From contig JACSRU010000115.1 of the NCBI GenBank assembly GCA_014879575.1, forward strand, positions 99,595 through 163,594: 64,000 nucleotides of DNA, given 5' to 3'. The notes below the pieces were generated by a model. The model had not been told where the DNA came from. It saw nothing but the letters and a program-made list of their open reading frames with translations, and made no database searches. Below, one piece after another: positions 52,198 through 59,782 of the stretch. The translations under genes and the position numbers were made by a program. This DNA is from Chthoniobacterales bacterium. Lineage in GTDB: Bacteria > Verrucomicrobiota > Verrucomicrobiia > Chthoniobacterales > Terrimicrobiaceae. Numbering within the stretch: the stretch's first letter is position 1; each line of letters begins with the position of its first letter.

Positions 52198-52461
52198 ATG
52201 AACGAACCAGAAATCAATTCAGAGACGGCACCAGTAGCCAAAGATACTGGCACAGCAAAGAAATCAAAGATAACTCTTCATTCACTATTGCTAGCATTGG
52301 TTGTTGGCTCGCCTATTGCCTTGATGACAGGTTCTGCCATCGCGATAGCAACCGACTTGCACACTTTCAAAGTGGCTGTTGGGTTAACTCCCCCATCCAG
52401 CATGGTTGTTAAGCCTATTGTGATAACAACCCCGAACAGTGCCCAAGGAGGTGTAAAATAA
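52198..52461 (+). CDS. Small single-pass membrane protein
   Basis: An 87-aa protein, MNEPEINSETAPVAKDTGTA, then a membrane helix ITLHSLLLALVVGSPIALM and a short outer part. No family was recognised. The start is 22 nt after the GGTTCCC hairpin. The stop overlaps the next ATG (TAATG). Confidence 0.55.
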   Translation: MNEPEINSETAPVAKDTGTAKKSKITLHSLLLALVVGSPIALMTGSAIAIATDLHTFKVAVGLTPPSSMVVKPIVITTPNSAQGGVK

Positions 52462-52616
52462 TGAAAAAGCGCACAAAAATCATCATTGCCCTTGTGGCCT
52501 TTAACACCATAGCGGGGGCGTTCCTCGTATCCCAGATCGCAAGAACTGGGATGCTGGCAGTCGGATGCTACCGGAATGCCGTAGCCATTCAGCAGGCAGC
52601 CCACCGAGTGAAGTAA
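52461..52616 (+). CDS. 51-aa membrane peptide
   Basis: The peptide is MKKRTKIIIALVAFNTIAGA and onward, with one hydrophobic segment and a short polar tail ending in HRVK. It is preceded by a genuine Shine-Dalgarno, AAGGAGGTG, inside the previous gene. That contrast shows the host ribosome can use such sites while most genes of this element lack them. Confidence 0.6.
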   Translation: MKKRTKIIIALVAFNTIAGAFLVSQIARTGMLAVGCYRNAVAIQQAAHRVK

Positions 52617-52622
52617 TTTCCC

Positions 52623-52669
52623 ACCGCCGCCCGTAGGGGCATGTCCGGGTGCAAGTCCCAGACGGCGGT
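52623..52669 (+). promoter_or_regulatory. Three-way-junction (tRNA-like) leader RNA, copy 1
   Basis: The closing stem ACCGCCG/CGGCGGT (7 bp) encloses hairpin CCC-GTA-GGG and a T-arm-like hairpin GGG-TGCAAGT-CCC. It ends 2 nt before the ATG of the helicase. It matches copy 2 (58675-58722) in fold, with compensating changes. Confidence 0.65.
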
Positions 52670-52671
52670 TA

Positions 52672-55600
52672 ATGCAGCTAAAGTATAATACCCCAAGACA
52701 GCGCTTTGAGTTCGTTTGCCTCAGAGCGGACAAGGACACAGCCAAAACAGCAGGGTTCAGATGGGACCCAGAATGTTTCGTTTGGTTCGCAAATAAATAC
52801 TCCCGCCCTTGGGAACTGGCCCAGTATGCCAATGATGAGGCCAAGGCGAAACTGGCGGAGCTTCATGCCGACGCCCCCAAGGCCCTCTCAGATGCGGAGA
52901 AACAGCAGGTATTGGCAGACAGCTACTCTGCCAGTGCCGATGTATGCCTACCGATTCCCGCAGGGTTGGCATATCTGCCGTTCCAAAAGGCTGGCATTGC
53001 GTTCGCGCTGTCCAGGAAGAATGTCCTCATTGCGGATCAGCCAGGGTTGGGGAAAGAGCAGTCTGTTGACTCTCCCGTATTAACACCAACCGGATGGAGG
53101 AAGATTGGCCAACTCAAAATAGGAGACAAAATTGTTGGAGGTTCAACCGGGAAGGTTCAAACCGTTACAGGGGTTTTTCCACAAGGGATAAAGAAACTCT
53201 ATAGAGTAACATTCAACGATAAGACATCAACCGTTTGCGGTATTGAGCACCTTTGGAGTGTTCGGGACCATAACGATTACAGGCGAGGGAAGGCATGGAG
53301 AACATTGCCACTAAAAGAAATCATCAAAGATGTAAGCCGATGGGAAATCCCTGTTTCTCCAGTCGTTCAATGCGCAACCAAGCAATTGCCAGTAGATCCA
53401 TACTTGCTTGGTGTGCTCCTTGGGAATGGCAGCCTTTCAAGTTCTATAGGCATTTCTACCCCCCACGCAGAACAACTAGACAAGATTCGTCCGCTTTTAC
53501 CTGTGGGCGTCAGTATCAAAGGCCCATACCCTTCTGACAGGTTCAAATACCACCTCTCCACTGGGAGGAAGGGCACGATAAAAAATCCGTTGATGGAGCA
53601 GCTTAGGGCAATAGGGGTTTGGGGGAAAGGTGATGCGCAGAAGGAGATTCCCACTCAGTATTTATGGGCCTCTCCCGCCCAAAGGCTGGCCCTTCTACAG
53701 GGACTAATGGATACAGATGGGGGCGCGAGGGGAGGCAGATACAGATTCTCCACATCTTCTGCAAACCTACGTGACGGGGTATGCCACCTCACACGCAGTC
53801 TTGGAGGTATGGCGTCATTCTCTACTATTCAGCCATATGGAAATGGGAAACTTGTGACGTATCAGGTTATGGTGCGACTCCCATCAGAACAATTGTTTCG
53901 TTTGAAGTATCACAAGGATCGTTCTCACCCGAGCAAGTATCGTCTTCGCAAAGTCATTAAGAAGGTTGAAGAGATCGGGACGGGGGAAGCGGTTTGCATA
54001 ATGGTTGATGATCCGAAGCACCTATACATCACAGATGATTTTATTGTGACTCATAACACCGTGCAGGCGGTTGGCATAATCAACGCGCGGCCAGAAGTCC
54101 GCAAAGTCCTCATTGTTGTGCCCGCAGCACTTCGCCTGAACTGGACGAGGGAAGCCAACAAATGGCTTGTCCGCAAACTGCCCATATTCCGCAAGAATAC
54201 CCAGATTGAGGATGCGGAAGGCATATCAATTATGAGCTACGAGGAGGCAACCAAGTATGCCGAATCAATTAAAGCCCAAACGTGGGACTTGATAATTGCC
54301 GATGAGGCGCATTATCTCAAGAACTCGAAAGCCAAGCGCACGAAGACAGTTCTTGGTTTCGAGGCCACATCATGGGTTCTACTCACAGGAACCCCCGTGC
54401 TCAATAAGCCGGTTGAGGTTTTCAACCTCGTTAAGAAAATTGATCCCACTGGTTTGGGTAGTAACTGGATTCATTTCGTCACCAGGTATTGTGATGCTCG
54501 AAAAGGGCCTTGGGGATGGGAGACAGACGGTGCATCCAACCTAGACGAGCTGAATATCAAGCTCCGGTTGGCAGGCATGATTCGCCGGACGAAAGAGCAG
54601 GTATTGACTGAACTTCCGGCCAAGCGCCGCTCCCTCATCCCATTGGAGCCAGATGCCAGCACCTTGAAACTCATCAGGGAGCAATTGGCAAAACAACTGG
54701 AGGCCAAGAAAGCGATTCGCAAGGCCCGCCAACTGGAGAGGAAAGGCAATGAATCGTTCGCTGGGGACATTACGAAATTGCGGGCAACCGCTGGGATAGC
54801 ATTTGAAGACATCTCCCGAATCCGGCATGAATTGGCCCGCGCCAAGGTTCCCCAGGTTCTGGAATATGTCAGGGACGCCGTTGCGGCATCTCCCACCATC
54901 GTTTTCGGGTTCCACACCGATGTTATCCAGGCAATCGCAGATGGGCTGGCCGATTTCCGGGTTGGGAAACTCACAGGAGAGGAAACCGAGAAACAGAAAA
55001 ATGCGGTTGTTGATGATTTCCAGGCAGGGAAGCTGGATGCCATTGTCTGCAACATCAAGGCGGGTGGAGTTGGGTTCACGCTTACCCGCAGCTCCCACCT
55101 GATTTTTGCCGAACTGGACTGGACTCCCGGCAATGTGGAGCAGGCCGAGGACAGGGCACACCGGATCGGCCAGAGGGATTGCCTGCAAGTTGACTGGCTG
55201 GTTTTGGATGGCTCGCTTGAGGCCAAGATAGCAAAAACCCTCGCCACCAAGAAGGCCACCATTACCCAGGCCACGGGGGACAACCTCCCGCCGCCTCCTG
55301 CCCCGGCGTCCCCCACTTCCCCAAGGCCCCTTGTCTCAAAGGCAGCAGAGCCAATCCCCGTAGAGAAGTTGTATTCCCACCCAATGGCACCGGATGCCCC
55401 AGAGTGCCCAGAACTACCGGCACAGCCCGAGCCATCTACAGTTGAGCCCGTAGTTGCCCAACCTGTCCAGGCACCAGTCCAGAAAGGCATGTCGTGGAAA
55501 GAGGAGATGGAAGCTGCCAAGAAAGCCATTCCCAAGGGGATCTACATCGTGGACTACAAGGGCCAGCCCACCGAGTTCAGGGTGAGGGTTTCCCGTTCCA

Positions 55601-55833
55601 GTGGCAGCCTCTATGTGGAGAAAGGCCCAGGCCCAGAGCGGACATACATGGGCTTCAACAGGGAAATACTCCAGGTCCTTGCCAATACCGACTTGGAGAA
55701 GGCAGGGAAGAAATATGCCGATGCAACAGGCCAGTGCTGGAAATGCGGTAGGGCACTGACAAACGAGTTGAGTATCCTCCTTGGTATCGGGCCGGAATGC
55801 GGGGCTGCCGAACATGCAGCACATGGGGGATAG
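52672..55833 (+). CDS. SNF2-type helicase/ATPase interrupted by an intein
   Basis: A 1053-aa precursor. An N-terminal AGFRW domain, then the start of an SNF2 ATPase with Walker A PGLGKE(Q), interrupted at residue 131 by a 332-aa intein and resuming TVQAVGI. Further motifs are IIADEAHYLKN (DEAH box), LTGTPVLNK, and the second RecA domain GGVGFTLTRSSHLIF and EDRAHRIGQRD. After a Pro-rich linker the C-terminus has WKCGRALTNELSILLGIGPECG, a DUF6011-like zinc motif. Probably a DNA-remodelling or replication helper of the element. The ATG lies 2 nt after a structured leader RNA. Confidence 0.88.
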   Translation: MQLKYNTPRQRFEFVCLRADKDTAKTAGFRWDPECFVWFANKYSRPWELAQYANDEAKAKLAELHADAPKALSDAEKQQVLADSYSASADVCLPIPAGLAYLPFQKAGIAFALSRKNVLIADQPGLGKEQSVDSPVLTPTGWRKIGQLKIGDKIVGGSTGKVQTVTGVFPQGIKKLYRVTFNDKTSTVCGIEHLWSVRDHNDYRRGKAWRTLPLKEIIKDVSRWEIPVSPVVQCATKQLPVDPYLLGVLLGNGSLSSSIGISTPHAEQLDKIRPLLPVGVSIKGPYPSDRFKYHLSTGRKGTIKNPLMEQLRAIGVWGKGDAQKEIPTQYLWASPAQRLALLQGLMDTDGGARGGRYRFSTSSANLRDGVCHLTRSLGGMASFSTIQPYGNGKLVTYQVMVRLPSEQLFRLKYHKDRSHPSKYRLRKVIKKVEEIGTGEAVCIMVDDPKHLYITDDFIVTHNTVQAVGIINARPEVRKVLIVVPAALRLNWTREANKWLVRKLPIFRKNTQIEDAEGISIMSYEEATKYAESIKAQTWDLIIADEAHYLKNSKAKRTKTVLGFEATSWVLLTGTPVLNKPVEVFNLVKKIDPTGLGSNWIHFVTRYCDARKGPWGWETDGASNLDELNIKLRLAGMIRRTKEQVLTELPAKRRSLIPLEPDASTLKLIREQLAKQLEAKKAIRKARQLERKGNESFAGDITKLRATAGIAFEDISRIRHELARAKVPQVLEYVRDAVAASPTIVFGFHTDVIQAIADGLADFRVGKLTGEETEKQKNAVVDDFQAGKLDAIVCNIKAGGVGFTLTRSSHLIFAELDWTPGNVEQAEDRAHRIGQRDCLQVDWLVLDGSLEAKIAKTLATKKATITQATGDNLPPPPAPASPTSPRPLVSKAAEPIPVEKLYSHPMAPDAPECPELPAQPEPSTVEPVVAQPVQAPVQKGMSWKEEMEAAKKAIPKGIYIVDYKGQPTEFRVRVSRSSGSLYVEKGPGPERTYMGFNREILQVLANTDLEKAGKKYADATGQCWKCGRALTNELSILLGIGPECGAAEHAAHGG
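53062..54057 (+). other. Intein with LAGLIDADG-type endonuclease domain
   Basis: A 332-aa in-frame insert in the Walker A loop. Block A is SVDSPVLTPTGWRKIGQLKIGD, starting at Ser (the preceding Gln cannot be excluded as part). Block B is VCGIEHLWSV. The endonuclease motifs are LLGVLLGNGS and LLQGLMDTDG. Blocks F/G are HLYITDDFIVTHN, followed by Thr as the +1 residue. The first endonuclease motif has Asn where the catalytic Asp normally stands, so homing may be lost while splicing residues remain. Confidence 0.85.
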
Positions 55834-55865
55834 TTATCACCGCAGTAATATTTTCAGTCTCACTG

Positions 55866-57470
55866 CTAGCCTATTAAATACCTTTCGTTGGGCTCTAGGC
55901 CACAGTAGTCGTGGAACATAGGATGTATGCATACTGTGTCAGCTTTATCCAGATTCCGAAATTCCTCTGGCGCACCCTCTTCGTAGTAGAATTCACATTT
56001 ATACCGCTTGCCATCAACTCTACTTGGAGGGAAATACGTGGCATGTTTTTTTGCCTCGTAAGCAAAATCAGTCATAACACATACGCGTCCAACAAACCCA
56101 ATGTGATACAGCTTTTCAATTTTCTCGGGGATATCGACAGCGACGCCAAGTTGGCGCAGAATGTCGCCAACCCGCGTACAGAACGCCTCATAGGTTAAGA
56201 CATTGGCGCAGCCGTGAAATCGCCGAAGGAACTTATCCATTTGAGGATGATCGATGCGAAATTCTTCGATAAAATCCACGACACGCTCCTTGCACGAAGA
56301 TGCGATAACATCAGCAATCTCAAGGGGAGAAATCTCCCTATCCTTGAAGTGCTTGCAAAGCTTGATAAGGTGAAACTGGAGTTGACGGGGTCTATATTGT
56401 GTGTGCCGTAGTATGTAATCAAAGCCATCCTCGTTCACCTTGTAGCAATGGTTCCAAATCTTCTCTGGAAAATATTGTGTCCAAGCGACGGTGAAGTCTG
56501 TGGTGCTGTGAATATTCGGATGAAGGGCTAGTCTCTTGCGAACAAATTCTTTGAGATTAGCATATCTCCAGACAATGCTTTGATGGATTCCACGCCACTT
56601 GTCACGGTCACGCGGTTTCTGTATTAGCCAGCGGTCATGCGGAATTAACGCTTTAATGGAGACATGTGCTGAGAGTTTAGGATCGAGGGTTATATCATAT
56701 ACCGCATCAATGAGCGCATAGAACAAGAGATTCAGGGCCGCGCTGTCATCAGCAGTATCGCCTCGTAGTTTATCAAACCCGTCGAGATAGATAATCACTT
56801 TTAGATGTTTTGTGATTAGGTACTCTGCAAAGTCTTTTTCAGCCTGTTGATATTGTCTGTCTGAAAATGGATACTGGCGAAGATACTTCATTTGGCGTTC
56901 GTCAATCGACACACCCCTTCTAGTGGGAGGCAGTGCCCCTGCGACCGCTACAGCCGCCTTGCTACTAGGTTCCGTAATAACCTCAATGATCTTCCAGACG
57001 GCTTTAACCAAATATAGGAATATGTCGAGAGGCGAATTATCAATGTGTTTCGTCTCACGCAGAAACGTTACCAAGCGCGTTTCGATGAGTGATAGATTTG
57101 ACTTGTCCCTCTCGAATGCAATTCGCATTGCCGAGATCATAATAACGCACCGCCAGAATGCCGAAGTCAATGAAAGGGCATCAATACCACTTAAATGGGC
57201 GAGGTCGGCGATATAGTGCGTTATGGAAGCATACCTCAGATTGTTAAATGATATTCCCGCCACCAAAACCCCTTCGCTTGCTAGAGTTTTCTCAAGATGG
57301 AGACATAAGGCTGTCTTCCCTGAGCCTTTTTCACCACTTATCACACAGGCAATGTCACGCATGAGAAGAGCAATATCCTCATGCAGCACGAATTTCTTGT
57401 CGAAACGAATATCCGGCGTTGCCGCGTCAATTGGTTCGAAGAAGGGCAACAGTGTTGTGAGATCAGGCAT
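55866..57470 (-). CDS. P-loop ATPase, Sll1717-like
   Basis: A 534-aa protein. Walker A is GEKGSGKT (46-53) and Walker B is VIIYLDGFDKL (about 245). The helical region YRPRQLQFHLIKLCKHF and the C-terminal winged helix are as in stand-alone STAND-like ATPases of the Sll1717 group, several of which are found in defence islands. It lacks the element's leaderless promoter and GGTTCCC hairpin and is more AT-rich, consistent with cargo. The effector part is unclear. The start MPDLTTLLP (57470) is preferred over one 45 bp upstream. Confidence 0.65.
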   Translation of the reverse strand: MPDLTTLLPFFEPIDAATPDIRFDKKFVLHEDIALLMRDIACVISGEKGSGKTALCLHLEKTLASEGVLVAGISFNNLRYASITHYIADLAHLSGIDALSLTSAFWRCVIMISAMRIAFERDKSNLSLIETRLVTFLRETKHIDNSPLDIFLYLVKAVWKIIEVITEPSSKAAVAVAGALPPTRRGVSIDERQMKYLRQYPFSDRQYQQAEKDFAEYLITKHLKVIIYLDGFDKLRGDTADDSAALNLLFYALIDAVYDITLDPKLSAHVSIKALIPHDRWLIQKPRDRDKWRGIHQSIVWRYANLKEFVRKRLALHPNIHSTTDFTVAWTQYFPEKIWNHCYKVNEDGFDYILRHTQYRPRQLQFHLIKLCKHFKDREISPLEIADVIASSCKERVVDFIEEFRIDHPQMDKFLRRFHGCANVLTYEAFCTRVGDILRQLGVAVDIPEKIEKLYHIGFVGRVCVMTDFAYEAKKHATYFPPSRVDGKRYKCEFYYEEGAPEEFRNLDKADTVCIHPMFHDYCGLEPNERYLIG

Positions 57471-57763
57471 TGTAAATGTTCCTTTTAATACCGAATTGCG
57501 CAGTAGCTGGAACACGCGGAGTGTGCAGGCACCACAGCGCTGTCAGGGAGAATATCAGCTCAGCGACCAAAAGACTACTCAAAAAGTATCAACTTGCGGA
57601 CCTGATTGGCGGGCATTCTGTGCAACCATTCGAGTTGGAGGGTAGAGCTGCCCGAGGTGATGTGCATGAATCCTGCCCCCTTTTTTATGACAATATACAT
57701 GGTAGCGCCGAATAAACGGGATACGGAAAAGAAGTGGTTTTACGCCTCAATTGAGTGTCCGCC
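57471..57763. other. Intergenic region, about 290 bp
   Basis: Lies between the ATPase gene start and the next leader hairpin. No gene, terminator or convincing promoter was recognised. Confidence 0.4.
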
Positions 57764-57792
57764 GCTCTGGCTCCGGTTCCCTACGCCAGAGC
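57764..57792 (+). promoter_or_regulatory. GGTTCCC leader hairpin, copy 7
   Basis: Stem GCTCTGGC/GCCAGAGC (8 bp) around TCCGGTTCCCTAC. It ends 17 nt before the ATG at 57810. This is the longest stem and a strong case of covariation. Confidence 0.8.
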
Positions 57793-57809
57793 CATTCAGG
57801 TTCGATGAT

Positions 57810-58295
57810 ATGAATACTTCACTTATCAATTATCTGTTCGCTCTCCCTCAAGTTGTGGGAATTCTCGCCTTCATCGGCCTCTGTCTTATGAGCAAGTCAC
57901 GAAGGATTGATTGGACGCTGTTCGTGTTTGTCCGCCCCTTCTACAAATCTAGGTATATCCAGATTTGGGTTGAAGAGTTTCATTTTCAAAGTGCGAAACG
58001 CGGGAATGGCTTTACCAGCCCATTGGCATTGGCAATAGCTGACGCGGTTATCGCCCAGGGCTACAAACCTCTTTATGTCTTCGCCCAAGCGGATACCTGC
58101 AAGATTGTTACCAACGAGGCCTCTATGACTTTGAGCCTGTCCACCAAAGCAGTGGGGGCATTGGATAGATTCAACCGATACCGCCCTGTAAAACCGTTTG
58201 CAACCACCTTGAAGGTTGTCGAATGCCGGATGTCACAACAGGCGACCTTGCTGGAAAGGATCATCGCCCCATTCCGCAACGTAATACCAGTTTAA
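57810..58295 (+). CDS. Membrane protein, paralogue of the gene at 34693
   Basis: A 161-aa protein, MNTSLINYLFALPQVVGILA with one or two membrane helices, then a soluble domain aligning with the 34693-35400 protein (FVRPFYKSRYIQIWVEE, GNGFTSPLALAIADAVI, then DTCKIVTNEASM and YRPVKPFATTLKVVE). It is shorter at the N-terminus than the paralogue. The start is 17 nt after the hairpin. Function is unknown. Confidence 0.65.
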   Translation: MNTSLINYLFALPQVVGILAFIGLCLMSKSRRIDWTLFVFVRPFYKSRYIQIWVEEFHFQSAKRGNGFTSPLALAIADAVIAQGYKPLYVFAQADTCKIVTNEASMTLSLSTKAVGALDRFNRYRPVKPFATTLKVVECRMSQQATLLERIIAPFRNVIPV

Positions 58296-58299
58296 CCGC

Positions 58300-58596
58300 A
58301 TGAACATGAAAACACATATGAAAACCAGAACCAAAACCCCAAGAACCGCAGAACTACTAACCACTGTTCCATGTCAAGGAGTTGTCCTTGACTTGGAGAA
58401 CGGGACAGTCCCATTCAAGAAGATACAAGAGCTTGTAGGAGGCCGCGTTGAAGCAATTTACCTCAAAACAGGAGTCCTCTGTGTGAACGAGGATGGCCGC
58501 AGTATGCGCCTGCCATTCAATCCAGATGCCTCAGAGTTGGCAGGAATGGTGATAGTAGGAGATGCAGTTTACCTATCCCACAGGAAAATGTTGTGA
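58300..58596 (+). CDS. DUF3846-like protein
   Basis: A 98-aa protein. The core KKIQELVGGRVEAIYLKTG, VLCVNEDGRSMRLPFNPDAS and AGMVIVGDAVYLS matches the DUF3846 pattern common in phages and mobile elements. Function is unknown. It starts 5 bp after the membrane protein stop. An internal Met (MKTH or MKTR) could be the start. Confidence 0.75.
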   Translation: MNMKTHMKTRTKTPRTAELLTTVPCQGVVLDLENGTVPFKKIQELVGGRVEAIYLKTGVLCVNEDGRSMRLPFNPDASELAGMVIVGDAVYLSHRKML

Positions 58597-58674
58597 GTAG
58601 CGAGCAACTTACGAGTAGTCCGTAAAATATTTGTTGCAGAATGCGGTTTGATGTCGGTTGATTAAACCAGTGAA

Positions 58675-58722
58675 CCCGCCGCCAGAGTTGGCAGCGTTTG
58701 GGTGCGAGTCCCAGACGGCGGG
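58675..58722 (+). promoter_or_regulatory. Three-way-junction (tRNA-like) leader RNA, copy 2
   Basis: The closing stem CCCGCCG/CGGCGGG (7 bp) encloses hairpin GCCAGAGTTGGC and a T-arm-like hairpin with stem GGG/CCC and loop TGCGAGT. It ends 2 nt before an ATG at 58725, the same spacing as copy 1. Confidence 0.65.
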
Positions 58723-58724
58723 AA

Positions 58725-58901
58725 ATGATAAATACCCAAGATAGTGAGGTTGTAAGAGGCAAGGCACTCGCCCTGTCTCCATTATCCCAAGGCCAGCGTT
58801 TGTTGGCCTGTCGCCGAGCTTGCTACGCAAGAACTAGGCTTACCGTTTCCGTTGCTCCGGTTCCCTACGCAACTTTTATCCATAACGAAGATTACCTATG
58901 A
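58725..58901 (+). CDS. 58-aa open frame running through two leader motifs
   Basis: Starts 2 nt after the three-way-junction RNA and reads through repeat A and hairpin copy 8 (as VAPVPYAT), ending in a TGA that overlaps the next ATG (ATGA). It may be a translated leader whose passage controls the hairpin, or a chance frame. The peptide has no recognisable domain. Confidence 0.35.
   Translation: MINTQDSEVVRGKALALSPLSQGQRLLACRRACYARTRLTVSVAPVPYATFIHNEDYL
58813..58836 (+). repeat. 24-nt leader repeat A, copy 2
   Basis: Identical to 35462-35485. It is followed after 14 nt by a GGTTCCC hairpin. Confidence 0.7.
58851..58873 (+). promoter_or_regulatory. GGTTCCC leader hairpin, copy 8
   Basis: Stem GTTGC/GCAAC with the invariant loop. 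It ends 24 nt before the ATG at 58898. Confidence 0.75.
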
Positions 58902-59152
58902 AAAAGAAAAACCCACAAATAACAAAAACCGAAGTCAAGGAAATAGCCCGACTCATCAAGAAAACGTATGGATACCATGCTTTCGAAGTGAACTGGGAAG
59001 GTGACATCATCTATGGGTATCTAGCCGATAGAAACCAGGTTTGGTATTCGGCGCATTCGATCCTTGAGGATGAGAAGCCGCCATATTTGAACGAAATCGA
59101 GGCGGATTTAATCGCAAATCTGCGAGAGCGCCACGAACCAGAAACATTTTAA
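58898..59152 (+). CDS. Hypothetical small protein
   Basis: An 84-aa protein, MKKKNPQITKTEVKEIARLI, then an alpha/beta-looking stretch (AFEVNWEGDIIYGYLADRNQ) and an acidic end. No family was recognised. It is preceded by repeat A and a GGTTCCC hairpin. Confidence 0.55.
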   Translation: MKKKNPQITKTEVKEIARLIKKTYGYHAFEVNWEGDIIYGYLADRNQVWYSAHSILEDEKPPYLNEIEADLIANLRERHEPETF

Positions 59153-59162
59153 CCCAGTTACT

Positions 59163-59765
59163 ATGGATACATACGACACATTATCAGAAGCAATAACAGA
59201 GGCGCACAAGGACGCTTGTGGCTGTAGAGGAGGGCAGGATACTCAATACTACAAGGACGAGGCTGGGATGTTCGGATTTATCAATCACGAGAGAGGGACA
59301 ACCATTGAACTGGCAGATGGGTTGCTAGAAATAAGCGATGACTACAACGACAGGAGCTACCATGAATCCAAGTTTGCAAAGGCTGAATGGGATGCAATGG
59401 AGGCATACCGGGAATGGTATGACAGCATTTTTATGAAAGAATTTGAGGAAATAATAACTTTTTACAGCCCTTTAGTCGCCTCAGTGCTGAACGCATATGA
59501 CAGCAGTGACGGACACGGTGGAGACCTGCACCCAATCATTACCGCAGAGCAATGCGTTGACAGATATATCCGACTACTCGCAGAAGCTATATGCGATGAG
59601 CACGGAATAGATCTTGGGGCGGTGGAGAAAGAGATACGAGAACGCATAACCGATAAGGGGCAAACTGAGGAAGAAATTCGGCTCGCATTGAGCCCGTCAG
59701 TAAAGAGGGCGTTGGAATCCCTTGATAAGCCTGTAACCGACACCCCCGAGATGGATCTATTTTAA
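59163..59765 (+). CDS. Hypothetical acidic protein
   Basis: A 200-aa protein with an early ACGCRGGQDTQYY cysteine pair, then acidic helices. No family was recognised. It starts 10 bp after the preceding gene and is probably cotranscribed with it. Confidence 0.55.
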   Translation: MDTYDTLSEAITEAHKDACGCRGGQDTQYYKDEAGMFGFINHERGTTIELADGLLEISDDYNDRSYHESKFAKAEWDAMEAYREWYDSIFMKEFEEIITFYSPLVASVLNAYDSSDGHGGDLHPIITAEQCVDRYIRLLAEAICDEHGIDLGAVEKEIRERITDKGQTEEEIRLALSPSVKRALESLDKPVTDTPEMDLF

Positions 59766-59769
59766 CCTG

Positions 59770-59775
59770 TATAAT
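59770..59775 (+). promoter_or_regulatory. Leaderless -10 box
   Basis: CTGTATAAT ending 7 bp before the ATG at 59783. Confidence 0.6.
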
Positions 59776-59782
59776 TGAATAT

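Noticed and set aside
52623..52669. Resemblance of the three-way-junction RNA to the twister ribozyme core (GGTGCAAGTCC)
   Set aside because: The hairpin matches a remembered twister stretch, but the required flanking loops and cleavage-site context were not found in copy 2. Kept only as something to test with a covariance model.
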